Shown here piece by piece: positions 39,471-45,976 of a stretch of 64,000 bases of DNA. The DNA comes from a bacterium HR33. Lineage in GTDB: Bacteria > Gemmatimonadota > Gemmatimonadetes > Gemmatimonadales > GWC2-71-9. Position 1 is the first letter of the stretch; every line of letters begins with the position of its first letter. The stretch covers positions 1,240,001 to 1,304,000 of the forward strand of contig BEIJ01000001.1 in NCBI GenBank assembly GCA_002923375.1. The letters are read 5' to 3'. The notes under the pieces were generated by a model. It saw only the letters and a program-made list of their open reading frames with translations. It was not told where the DNA came from and searched no databases. The position numbers and the translations under genes were made by a program.

Positions 39471-39500
39471 GGGCCCCGGAGACGATCCGGGGCCCGTTGT
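39471..39500 (+). terminator. Rho-independent terminator of the cold-shock gene
   Basis: GGGCCCCGGA (39471-39480) and its exact complement TCCGGGGCCC (39486-39495) with loop GACGA, followed by the T-rich GTTGTTTG. Confidence 0.8.
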
Positions 39501-39586
39501 TTGGAGCCGGCCCACTTGTGCGGGGCGGCCGCGCCGTGTCACTTAATCCACGTCCTAGGCAACGCCTCTCCTTCGGGGATGGAGCG

Positions 39587-39898
39587 GTGAAGCGCCCGCA
39601 GCCCGAGAAGGTTCTAGTAGCCCCAGAGCGGTTGGTATATCCTGCGTCCCGGGCTTTTCGGCGCGCCGGACTGGAGCTGATCGCTTCGCTGGGGCCTCAG
39701 CCTCACAAAGTGATAGTGGACCTCGGCCCCACGGTCGAGGCGGACAGCACCGGTCTGGAGGCGCTGATAGCGATGAGGCGGCGGGCTTCGTCGCTCCGGC
39801 ACACTCTGGTGTTGCATAACGTGGGGCCTCGCGTGGCGGAGCTTTTGGAGATCACCAAGCTGAAGGACTGGTTTGCAGTGGAGAACGCGGTTCGTTGA
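39587..39898 (+). CDS. STAS-domain protein, anti-sigma-factor-antagonist-like
   Basis: A 103-residue protein with the STAS pattern: a KVIVDLGPTVEADSTGLEALIAM core near residues 47-68, in which the phosphorylatable Ser of the DS(T)G motif is present, then RHTLVLHNVGPRVAELLEITKL. Such domains act as phospho-switched antagonists of anti-sigma factors or as part of transporters. The GTG start at 39587 follows GGGGATGGAG. Its last codons overlap ccmA by 4 nt (TTGA), an unusual coupling to cytochrome-maturation genes; some STAS proteins act with ABC transporters in lipid transport, so a link to the exporter is also possible. Confidence 0.75.
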   Translation: MKRPQPEKVLVAPERLVYPASRAFRRAGLELIASLGPQPHKVIVDLGPTVEADSTGLEALIAMRRRASSLRHTLVLHNVGPRVAELLEITKLKDWFAVENAVR

Positions 39899-40602
39899 GC
39901 GCGGCGGGTGCGGATTTTGCGCCGGTGGGGGATCGGCGGCCTTTGATAGCGGCGGAAGGGGTGTGGCGCTTTTTTGGGGGTAGGGCCGTGCTCCGGGATG
40001 TCACCTTGGTTGCGGGTGCCGGGGAGGTGGTGCTGCTGCTCGGTCCCAACGGTGCAGGCAAGACCACGCTTCTTCGGGTTCTCGCCGGGCTTTTACGGCC
40101 GAGTCGGGGGAAGGTGGAGCGGCGCGGGAGGGTGGGGATGGTGGCGCACCATTCGATGCTTTACGACGCTCTGACCGCCGAAGAGAATTTGCGTTTTTTC
40201 GCGCGGTTGCGGGGGGTGGAGCCGGAGCGGGCTGGGGAGCTTTTGGCGCGGGTAGGTTTGGAGCCTCGGGCTCGGCAGCGGGTGGCGAGTTTCAGCCGGG
40301 GTATGGTGCAGCGTCTGGCCATCGGGTGTGCTCTTCTGGGAGATCCGGAGATACTTCTTTTGGACGAGCCCTTGAGCGGATTGGACGAAGTATCTGTGGG
40401 GACGTTGCTTGAGTTGTTGCGCGAATCCCGGGGGCGTGGTCGGGCGGTGCTGGTCGCTTCCCATCAGTTCGCCGAGCTAGTGGAGGTGGTCACTTCGGTC
40501 GCCTATTTGGGAGGGGGGCGCTTGTTGGCTTGGGAGCCGCGGGGTGAGCGGGGCGGTGCCGCTATCTGGGATCGTTACCGGGAGGTGTTGAGCGGTGGGT
40601 GA
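39895..40602 (+). CDS. ccmA: CcmA-like heme exporter ATP-binding protein
   Basis: A 235-residue ABC ATPase. Walker A is GPNGAGKTT near residue 45, the signature loop is SFSRGMVQRLAIG near 127, and Walker B is ILLLDEPLSGLD. By position and coupling to ccmB and ccmC it is the CcmA subunit that hydrolyses ATP to release holo-CcmE from the CcmCD complex during cytochrome c maturation. The TTG start overlaps the STAS gene by 4 nt, and the end overlaps ccmB by 8 nt. On sequence alone it could be a generic exporter ATPase; the context decides. Confidence 0.88.
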   Translation: MSAAGADFAPVGDRRPLIAAEGVWRFFGGRAVLRDVTLVAGAGEVVLLLGPNGAGKTTLLRVLAGLLRPSRGKVERRGRVGMVAHHSMLYDALTAEENLRFFARLRGVEPERAGELLARVGLEPRARQRVASFSRGMVQRLAIGCALLGDPEILLLDEPLSGLDEVSVGTLLELLRESRGRGRAVLVASHQFAELVEVVTSVAYLGGGRLLAWEPRGERGGAAIWDRYREVLSGG

Positions 40603-41275
40603 GGGTGCTCGGGCGGTTTGGGCGATCGCGGCCAAGGATCTGGCGATCGAGTGGCGCACCAAGACGGCTTTCGTTTCGGCGCTGGCCTTTGCGGTTCTGG
40701 TTCTGGCGGTGCTCTATTTCGCCCGCGACCCCACGGCGGTAGCGTCTTTGGACGTAGCGCCGGGTGCGCTGTGGGTGACTTTCAGTTTCGCCGCCATGTT
40801 GGGGCTCAATCGCGCTTTTCTGTTGGAGCAGGAGAACCGAGCCTTGGACGGCGTGCTGCTTTCCGGGGTTCCTCGGCCCGCGGTCTTTCTGGGCAAGATG
40901 CTAGCCAACCTGGTTTTCGTGGGTGCGGTGGAGTTGGTGAGTGTGCCGCTGTTCATCCTGTTTTACGATGTGCCCTTGTGGCATCGGGTGCCGGAGTTGT
41001 TGGGCGTTACTGCGATGGCCACGCTCTCCTTTGTTGCGGTGGGGACTCTTCTCAGCGCCATGGCGGTTCGTACTCGGTTTGCCGAGTTGATGCTCCCCTT
41101 GCTTTTGCTTCCCTTTCTGGTGCCGCCGGTGGTAGGTGCGGTGCAAGTCACGGCGCGGATCTTGGCGCAGCGTCCCTTGAGCGAGGTTGCGGGGTGGCTT
41201 AAGCTTCTGGCGGCGTTCGACATCGTGTTCTTGTTCTTGGCGATTTTCCTTTTCGAGGCTACGCTGGAGGAATGA
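40595..41275 (+). CDS. ccmB: Heme exporter protein CcmB
   Basis: A 226-residue membrane protein with six hydrophobic helices. It starts with a short amphipathic segment (AIAAKDLAIEWRTKTAF) and shows the CcmB-typical LNRAFLLEQENRALDGVLLSGVPRPAVFLGKMLAN near residues 69-103, plus a long final helical pair. It forms the membrane part of the CcmAB transporter. GTG 40595 overlaps ccmA by 8 nt, and the stop overlaps ccmC by 4 nt. Confidence 0.92.
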   Translation: MGEGARAVWAIAAKDLAIEWRTKTAFVSALAFAVLVLAVLYFARDPTAVASLDVAPGALWVTFSFAAMLGLNRAFLLEQENRALDGVLLSGVPRPAVFLGKMLANLVFVGAVELVSVPLFILFYDVPLWHRVPELLGVTAMATLSFVAVGTLLSAMAVRTRFAELMLPLLLLPFLVPPVVGAVQVTARILAQRPLSEVAGWLKLLAAFDIVFLFLAIFLFEATLEE

Positions 41276-41976
41276 CCTCTCGGGATCGGGCTTGGCTCTT
41301 GGCGCGCCGCGGCAGCGTGGTGACTGCGGTTGCGCTCTTGGGGTTGGTGGCGGTTTACGTGCGCGCCCTGTTCTTTACTCCTATCGAGAGGTTTCAGGGA
41401 CCGGCTCAGAAGATCTTTTACATCCATGCGCCGTCGGCCTGGGTCGCCCTACTCTCGTTTGCGGTGACCGGGTTGCTCAGCGTTCTCTATCTCTGGCTCA
41501 AGGATCGCCGGTTGGATCTCGGGGCTGCGGCGTCCGCGGAGATCGGTGTGGCGTTTTCGGTAGTGATGTTGACCACCGGTCCGCTGTGGGGGAAGCCGAT
41601 CTGGGGTACTTGGTGGACTTGGGATGCCAGGCTCACGTCGACCTTGTTCATTTTTTTGTTGTTCGTGGGTTATCTGGTCTTGCGTGGGGCGTTGAGCGAT
41701 CCCGAGGTGCGGGCGCGTTACAGCGCGGTGTTGGGGATCTTGGCGATACCGCTGGTGATCTTCATTCATGTGACGGTGTATCTCTTTCGCACTCTGCATC
41801 CCGATCCTGTGGTCTTGAAACCCGAGGCTCCTTCGCTTCCGGGTGAGATGTTGGTGACGCTGCTTTTTTCTCTGGCGGTTTTTACGCTCCTTTATGCCGG
41901 GTTTTTAACCCAGCGTTATGCGCTGGCGGTGTTGCGGGAGCTGGAGGATCAGGAGGCGGCGGATGCAGTATCCTGA
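41272..41976 (+). CDS. ccmC: Cytochrome c maturation heme-handling protein CcmC
   Basis: A 234-residue membrane protein with six helices and the tryptophan-rich WWD motif GTWWTWDARLTS near residue 112, plus the flanking histidines (YIHAPSAWVAL near 46 and FIHVTVYLFRTLHP near 162) that hold heme for transfer to CcmE. This distinguishes CcmC from the larger CcmF. ATG 41272 overlaps the ccmB stop (ATGA). No ccmE, ccmF, ccmG or ccmH follows within the window. Confidence 0.94.
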   Translation: MTSRDRAWLLARRGSVVTAVALLGLVAVYVRALFFTPIERFQGPAQKIFYIHAPSAWVALLSFAVTGLLSVLYLWLKDRRLDLGAAASAEIGVAFSVVMLTTGPLWGKPIWGTWWTWDARLTSTLFIFLLFVGYLVLRGALSDPEVRARYSAVLGILAIPLVIFIHVTVYLFRTLHPDPVVLKPEAPSLPGEMLVTLLFSLAVFTLLYAGFLTQRYALAVLRELEDQEAADAVS

Positions 41977-42076
41977 GAATGCCGGTTACATGATTGCCGC
42001 CTATGTGGTGGCTGCGGTGGTGATCCTGGCGTATGCTGGGTCTTTGCTGGTGCGGTTGAGGCGGTATCGGGGGTGA
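41963..42076 (+). CDS. ccmD: CcmD-like micro-protein of 37 residues
   Basis: ATG 41963 overlaps the ccmC end by 14 nt and is preceded by AGGAGG (41951-41956) at a proper 6-nt spacing. The product has one hydrophobic helix (MIAAYVVAAVVILAYAG) and a positive end (RLRRYRG), the classic shape of CcmD, the small tail-anchored subunit that binds CcmC and helps release holo-CcmE. At only 37 codons it is easily missed by gene finders. Position and layout support it; sequence conservation in CcmD is naturally low. Confidence 0.8.
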   Translation: MQYPENAGYMIAAYVVAAVVILAYAGSLLVRLRRYRG

Positions 42077-42105
42077 GCTGCAGGCTGTAGCGGCGGCTAA
42101 GTGCG

Positions 42106-42141
42106 GGGCCGGGCGTCAGGACGGGTTCCCGGTTCTTTTTT
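42106..42141 (+). terminator. Rho-independent terminator of the STAS-ccmABCD operon
   Basis: GGGCCGGG (42106-42113) pairs with CCCGGTTC (42128-42135) using two G-U pairs, and the run TTTTTT follows directly at 42136-42141. It lies 29 nt after the ccmD stop. Confidence 0.6.
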
Positions 42142-42182
42142 AAGAGACGAGTTGCGGGGTGACCGGTTAGTTGAACCGCATT

Positions 42183-42362
42183 CCTCCTGATGTACCCGCT
42201 GGGGTTGTGACACCGGATGGGCGATCGAAGTCACTCCCAGGATGGCCCCACCTGGCAAGCCGAACCCGAGGGCTCTGACAACCGAACCCCTTAGCTCGGG
42301 CTTCCCCACTGTTCGAAGACCCGGAGGGAATCCCCGGTAATGCAGCCAGAGGTACAAGGAGG
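42183..42362. ncRNA. Candidate structured RNA, about 180 nt, class unknown
   Basis: This fills most of the 352-nt stretch 42077-42428 that holds no gene. Its ends pair: CCTCCT plus TGTACC (42183-42196, with a 2-nt bulge) with GGTACA plus AGGAGG (42351-42362), a 12-bp closing stem, extended inward by CTGG/CCAG. Inside are several perfect small stems: GTGAC/GTCAC (42207-42234), CCAGG/CCTGG (42237-42255) and CCCGAG/CTCGGG (42265-42300), and a CCGG hairpin near 42321-42338. On the reverse strand the third stem extends by an A-U and a G-U pair, and a -10-like TATCTA lies at 42371-42366, so the reverse strand is slightly favoured. I do not recognise RNase P, tmRNA, SRP or a known riboswitch. Confidence 0.4.
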
Positions 42363-42428
42363 CGCTAGATACTCAGACTCTCGCGCCGACGTTTCAGCGC
42401 TCCGGCAGATGGCCCGCGCCTCGCTTTG

Positions 42429-42992
42429 CTACTCCCCCTCCACCCACTCCCTCCCCGTAACCTGCTTCCACAACGCTATAGCCTCCTCCGCCGCACGATC
42501 ATCACCCGCCGCCCTCAGCGCCCGAGCATTCGCCCTCAAAGCATCCGCCCCCGCACCCGCAGCATACGCCCGAGCATACCGCGCACCAGCATTGACATAA
42601 TCCCCGCGGCGAGCATACAAATCCCCCGCCGCCATCGCCGCATCGGGACGCTCCTCCAAACTCAAAGCCTGCTCGAACGCCACCAGCGCATCGTCCGGCC
42701 GAAACGCCGCCAAATAAGCCTCCCCCAAAAGCATCCACGCATCAGAAGACCCGCTATACCTCCGCGCCGCACGCCGCGCCACCTCCAACGCCGCCAGCCG
42801 ATCATCCCGCCGCCGGCACCAGGCCACCAAATCCCGATGCACCGCCGAAAAACCGGGCGCCACCCAAGCCGCAAACCTCAACCACCGCTCGGCAGCACCA
42901 CGATCGCGATCCGCCAAACGCGACGCCCGCCAAGCCCCAAAACGCTCGGCTAGCTCCCGAACCCTGCGGTACAAGCGCGCCAACACTCTCAT
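42429..42992 (-). CDS. TPR-like soluble protein
   Basis: A 187-residue helical protein rich in Ala and Arg. TPR-like units can be seen from about residue 70: LAALEVARRAARRYSGSSDAW, then LLGEAYLAAFRPDDALVAFEQALSL and LYARRGDYVNAGARYARAYAAG. There is no signal or membrane segment. ATG 42992 follows GAGAG; longer in-frame starts would read through the repeat block. Function is unknown. The gene lies alone between the structured region and the direct repeats. Confidence 0.7.
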   Translation of the reverse strand: MRVLARLYRRVRELAERFGAWRASRLADRDRGAAERWLRFAAWVAPGFSAVHRDLVAWCRRRDDRLAALEVARRAARRYSGSSDAWMLLGEAYLAAFRPDDALVAFEQALSLEERPDAAMAAGDLYARRGDYVNAGARYARAYAAGAGADALRANARALRAAGDDRAAEEAIALWKQVTGREWVEGE

Positions 42993-42997
42993 AAACT

Positions 42998-43174
42998 CTC
43001 GATAATGCCCCGGCTTCGACCCTTTTCCATGGACGCGCGGCGGGAGGCACCCGGGCGGACCATGGATCTCGATAATGCCCCCGACGCAACACCTTTTCCA
43101 ACAACCTCCCGAACCTGAGGCCACAACCCCGTCGCCCGCCCGCTTGATAATGCCCCACCTTCAGGTTCTTTTCC
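42998..43174. repeat. Three spaced direct repeats of about 30 nt
   Basis: Three copies of GATAATGCCCC start at 43001, 43071 and 43145, each followed 20-21 nt after its start by [CT]CTTTTCCA (43021, 43092, 43166). The 9-10 nt between are not conserved. Two copies are also preceded by TCTC. Copies are 70 and 74 nt apart. Read on the reverse strand each unit is TGGAAAAG, about 10 variable nt, GGGGCATTATC. They could be multiple transposase-binding sites of an insertion-sequence end, tandem promoters (TGGAAA with CATTAT 16-17 nt apart) or regulator sites. No transposase gene is present. Confidence 0.75.
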
Positions 43175-43185
43175 ACCGTCGAACC

Positions 43186-44118
43186 GTGAACCCCAACCGC
43201 ACCACCTTGCGCATCGGCACCCGGGGCAGCACCCTGGCACGCTGGCAAGCAGGACGAGTCCAACACCTGCTGGCCCAAAAGGGAATCGCCAGCGAACTGG
43301 TGATCATCCGTACCTCCGGAGACCGGCGCTCGATTCCCAAACCCCAACCGGGAGAGACCGGAAAGGGCCTCTTCACCAAAGAGATCGAAGAAGCACTCCT
43401 GGCAGGCGAGATCGACCTCGCAGTACACTCGCTCAAAGACCTGGCTTCCGAAATACCGGAAGGACTCACCCTGGCCGCATTCCCCGAACGGGAAGACCCG
43501 AGAGACGCACTGGTTACATCGGGAAACTGGACCTTGGAAAACCTGCCCCGCGGCGCCACCCTCGGCACTTCGAGCTTGAGACGGAAGGCCGCACTCCTCG
43601 CCGCGCGGGAAGACTTGAAAATCGTGGAACTGAGAGGAAACGTTCCCACTCGGGTCGCCCGCGTGGGCAAAGACCTGGACGGCGCGGTGCTCGCCCTGGC
43701 GGGTCTCAAGCGGCTGGGGCTCGAAAGCAAAGGCGTCCCCCTCGACCCCGAGATACTGCCGCCCGCCCCCGGCCAGGGCGCTCTGGCGGTGGAAGCGAGA
43801 TGCGACGACCGCGCAACCTTAGCGCTGCTCGCTTCTCTGGACGACCCCGCAGTGCGAACCGCCGTGGAGGCCGAGCGCGCCGCCCTGCGGGAACTGGAAG
43901 GCGGATGCCGCGCCGCCATAGGAGCTTACTGCACCCAACAAGGTTCCGGCGAGCTGGTTTTGCACGTGAAAGTTTTCGCTCCCGACGGGTCGCGCTCCCT
44001 GGCGGCGCAAGTGACGGTGGACCGCCGCGATCCTCGAGCGAGCGGCCGCGCCGCCGCTAGGGAGCTCATAGAACGCGGAGCGCGGGAGTTGATCCGACAA
44101 GCTAACCGCGAAGCTTGA
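43186..44118 (+). CDS. hemC: Porphobilinogen deaminase
   Basis: A 310-residue HemC that polymerises four porphobilinogen units to hydroxymethylbilane. Motifs are LRIGTRGSTLARWQA at the start, GKGLFTKEIEEALLAGEIDLAVHSLKDL near residue 60 with the catalytic Asp, LGTSSLRRKA, LRGNVPTRV, and LEGGCRAAIGAY, whose Cys carries the dipyrromethane cofactor. The GTG at 43186 is the usual N-terminus for this family; ATG 43150 lies inside the third direct repeat and is less likely. No Shine-Dalgarno is visible. It is followed by hemB. Confidence 0.94.
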   Translation: MNPNRTTLRIGTRGSTLARWQAGRVQHLLAQKGIASELVIIRTSGDRRSIPKPQPGETGKGLFTKEIEEALLAGEIDLAVHSLKDLASEIPEGLTLAAFPEREDPRDALVTSGNWTLENLPRGATLGTSSLRRKAALLAAREDLKIVELRGNVPTRVARVGKDLDGAVLALAGLKRLGLESKGVPLDPEILPPAPGQGALAVEARCDDRATLALLASLDDPAVRTAVEAERAALRELEGGCRAAIGAYCTQQGSGELVLHVKVFAPDGSRSLAAQVTVDRRDPRASGRAAARELIERGARELIRQANREA

Positions 44119-44198
44119 GGGTGAAACAACCGGCGAACGGTGGAGTTTTAAAGGCGAAGGCAATCGAGAGAGGTCCAATAAAAGGGAGGTGGAAGTCG

Positions 44199-45173
44199 AT
44201 GGCGGGATTTCCCGTAACCCGCATGCGCCGGCTGCGGCGCACCCCGGGCTTGAGGCGCCTGGTACAAGAAGCCCGCCTGAGCCCGCAACAACTCGTCTGG
44301 CCTCTGTTCATAAAGGCCGCCGGATCGCGCACCCCGGTGGAAGCCATGCCCGGAGTCTTTCAGCACCCGCTGGGCGAAGCCGCTGAACTGGCCGAGCGCG
44401 CCGCCGCTGCGGGAGTGGGAGGGGTGCTCCTCTTTGGACTCCCGGCATCCAAGGACGACCTCGGAAGCGGGGCCTACGACGAAAAAGGCGTGATCCAGCA
44501 AGCGGTACGAGCTATGAAGAAAGCCGCCCCTGACCTGGTGGTGATAACCGATGTCTGCCTCTGCGAATACACCTCCCACGGCCACTGCGGCGTGATTCGA
44601 AACGGGACCGTGGACAACGACGAAACCTTGGAACTTCTGGCGAGAACCGCAGTCTCCCACGCCGCCGCCGGCGCCGACATCGTGGCACCCAGCGACATGA
44701 TGGACGGGCGAGTGGCCGCCATCAGACGCGCCCTGGACGACAACGGCTACCCCGATACCGTGATCCTTTCCTACGCCGCCAAGTACGCCTCCGCCTTCTA
44801 CGGGCCGTTCCGGAGCGCCGCCGACAGCGCCCCCAAGTTCGGAGACCGCAAGGCCTACCAGATGGATCCCGCCAACGGCGACGAAGCGCTCAAGGAGATA
44901 GCCTTGGACTTGGAAGAGGGAGCTGACCTGGTGATGGTGAAACCCGCGCTCCCCTGCCTGGACATCATCCGCCGCGCCAAAGAGAAATTCGGAGCACCGA
45001 TTGCCGCCTATCAGGTAAGCGGCGAGTACAGCATGATCAAGTTCGCTGCCGAAAGAGGAGCCCTGGACGGCGACGCCGCGCTGCGGGAAGCGCTGCTGGC
45101 AATCCGCCGCGCGGGTGCCGATATCGTCATAACCTACGCGGCATACGACATCGCCCGCGCCGGCGGGCTCTGA
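44199..45173 (+). CDS. hemB: Delta-aminolevulinic acid dehydratase
   Basis: A 324-residue HemB that joins two 5-aminolevulinate molecules to porphobilinogen. The active-site lysines K195 (SYAAKYASAFYGPFR) and K248 (VMVKPALP) are present, and the catalytic zinc cysteines C120, C122 and C130 in DVCLCEYTSHGHC mark it as a zinc-type enzyme. ATG 44199 is selected because AGGGAGGTGG sits 7 nt upstream; the longer TTG start at 44115 would add a non-conserved extension. Together with hemC it provides two consecutive steps of heme synthesis. Confidence 0.95.
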   Translation: MAGFPVTRMRRLRRTPGLRRLVQEARLSPQQLVWPLFIKAAGSRTPVEAMPGVFQHPLGEAAELAERAAAAGVGGVLLFGLPASKDDLGSGAYDEKGVIQQAVRAMKKAAPDLVVITDVCLCEYTSHGHCGVIRNGTVDNDETLELLARTAVSHAAAGADIVAPSDMMDGRVAAIRRALDDNGYPDTVILSYAAKYASAFYGPFRSAADSAPKFGDRKAYQMDPANGDEALKEIALDLEEGADLVMVKPALPCLDIIRRAKEKFGAPIAAYQVSGEYSMIKFAAERGALDGDAALREALLAIRRAGADIVITYAAYDIARAGGL

Positions 45174-45190
45174 AAGGCCGTTCTTCCCCT

Positions 45191-45229
45191 CCGCACCGCT
45201 CCGGCGGGGGGCGCGCCGCTGGGGTGCGG
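45191..45229. terminator. Candidate hairpin between convergent hemB and MIP genes
   Basis: CCGCACC (45191-45197) pairs with GGTGCGG (45223-45229), enclosing a GC-rich inner segment. No T run follows; its place between two gene ends suggests termination in both directions. Confidence 0.4.
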
Positions 45230-45230
45230 C

Positions 45231-45902
45231 CTACTCTTCCTCTTTCGCAAGCAGCAGCGCCGCCCAGAGCAAAGCCGCCACCGCCGCCCCCAACAACGGA
45301 CCCACCCAGTAGATCGCCTGGGCGTGCCAGTCACCCGCGGCAACGGCGGGGCCGAAAGCGCGGGCCGGATTCATCGCCGCCCCGGTAAGAGGACCGCCTA
45401 CCAAAATGTCGAACAACAAAACCAGACCTATCCCGAACCCGCCCACCTTGGGTGCGCTGGGGGATACGGCGGTGCCGAAGACCGCGCTTACCAGAAAGAT
45501 GGTGAAGATGGCCTCCAGCACTACCGCCTGGGCAAAGTTCAACTCGGCCGATACCCGGGGCAGACCGTAGGCGGTGGTGGTGCCGGCAGCCGCAGGCAAC
45601 AACCATTTCACCGAGAACGCGGCGAGAAGCGCCGCCGAAAGCTGCGCCAGCACGTAGAACACGGCACCGCGCCCGGAGATCTTCCGGGCGATCCACAAAG
45701 CGAACGTCACCGCGGGGTTGAGATGACCCCCGGAGACGGGAAGCGCTGCGGTCACCATCACCGAGAGCACCAGCGCATGAGCCAGCGCCACGCCCACCAA
45801 ACCCAACTCGCCGCCGGAAGCGGTGTCCATCACCACCGCGCCCGCTCCAATGAACACCAAGGCAAAAGTGCCCAGAAACTCCGCCGCCAACGCCTTGTGC
45901 AT
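45231..45902 (-). CDS. MIP-family channel (aquaporin/aquaglyceroporin-like)
   Basis: A 223-residue channel with six helices and both NPA motifs (residues 62-64 in GGHLNPAVT and 177-179 in AAMNPARAF). By spacing from the NPA motifs to E. coli AqpZ, the selectivity filter would be H42, I165, A174 and R180. This H/I/A/R set differs from the water-specific F/H/T/R set and resembles plant TIP channels, which also pass glycerol, ammonia or hydrogen peroxide; this is an alignment-by-eye inference. ATG 45902 follows GGGGGAGGT closely. It reads toward hemB. Confidence 0.9.
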   Translation of the reverse strand: MHKALAAEFLGTFALVFIGAGAVVMDTASGGELGLVGVALAHALVLSVMVTAALPVSGGHLNPAVTFALWIARKISGRGAVFYVLAQLSAALLAAFSVKWLLPAAAGTTTAYGLPRVSAELNFAQAVVLEAIFTIFLVSAVFGTAVSPSAPKVGGFGIGLVLLFDILVGGPLTGAAMNPARAFGPAVAAGDWHAQAIYWVGPLLGAAVAALLWAALLLAKEEE

Positions 45903-45976
45903 ACCTCCCCCTGTGGAAACGAGACCTGTCTAGCCGCGGCTTCCCGCCGGATTGCGGGCGCCCAAAAGCCGCCGGT

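Noticed and set aside
42077-42428. RNase P RNA, tmRNA or cobalamin riboswitch in the gap
   Set aside because: The GAGGAAAGTCC core of RNase P, the tRNA-like end of tmRNA and the B12-box of cobalamin riboswitches were not found on either strand.
42998-43174. Repeats considered as a CRISPR array
   Set aside because: The repeats consist of two short blocks around a variable centre, only three copies exist, spacing is not the regular 30-40 nt of spacers, and no cas gene is near.
42077-43185. dif site or replication origin at the composition switch
   Set aside because: No 28-nt XerCD-type palindrome, no DnaA-box cluster and no dnaA/gidA neighbours are visible; only the skew change remains as a hint.
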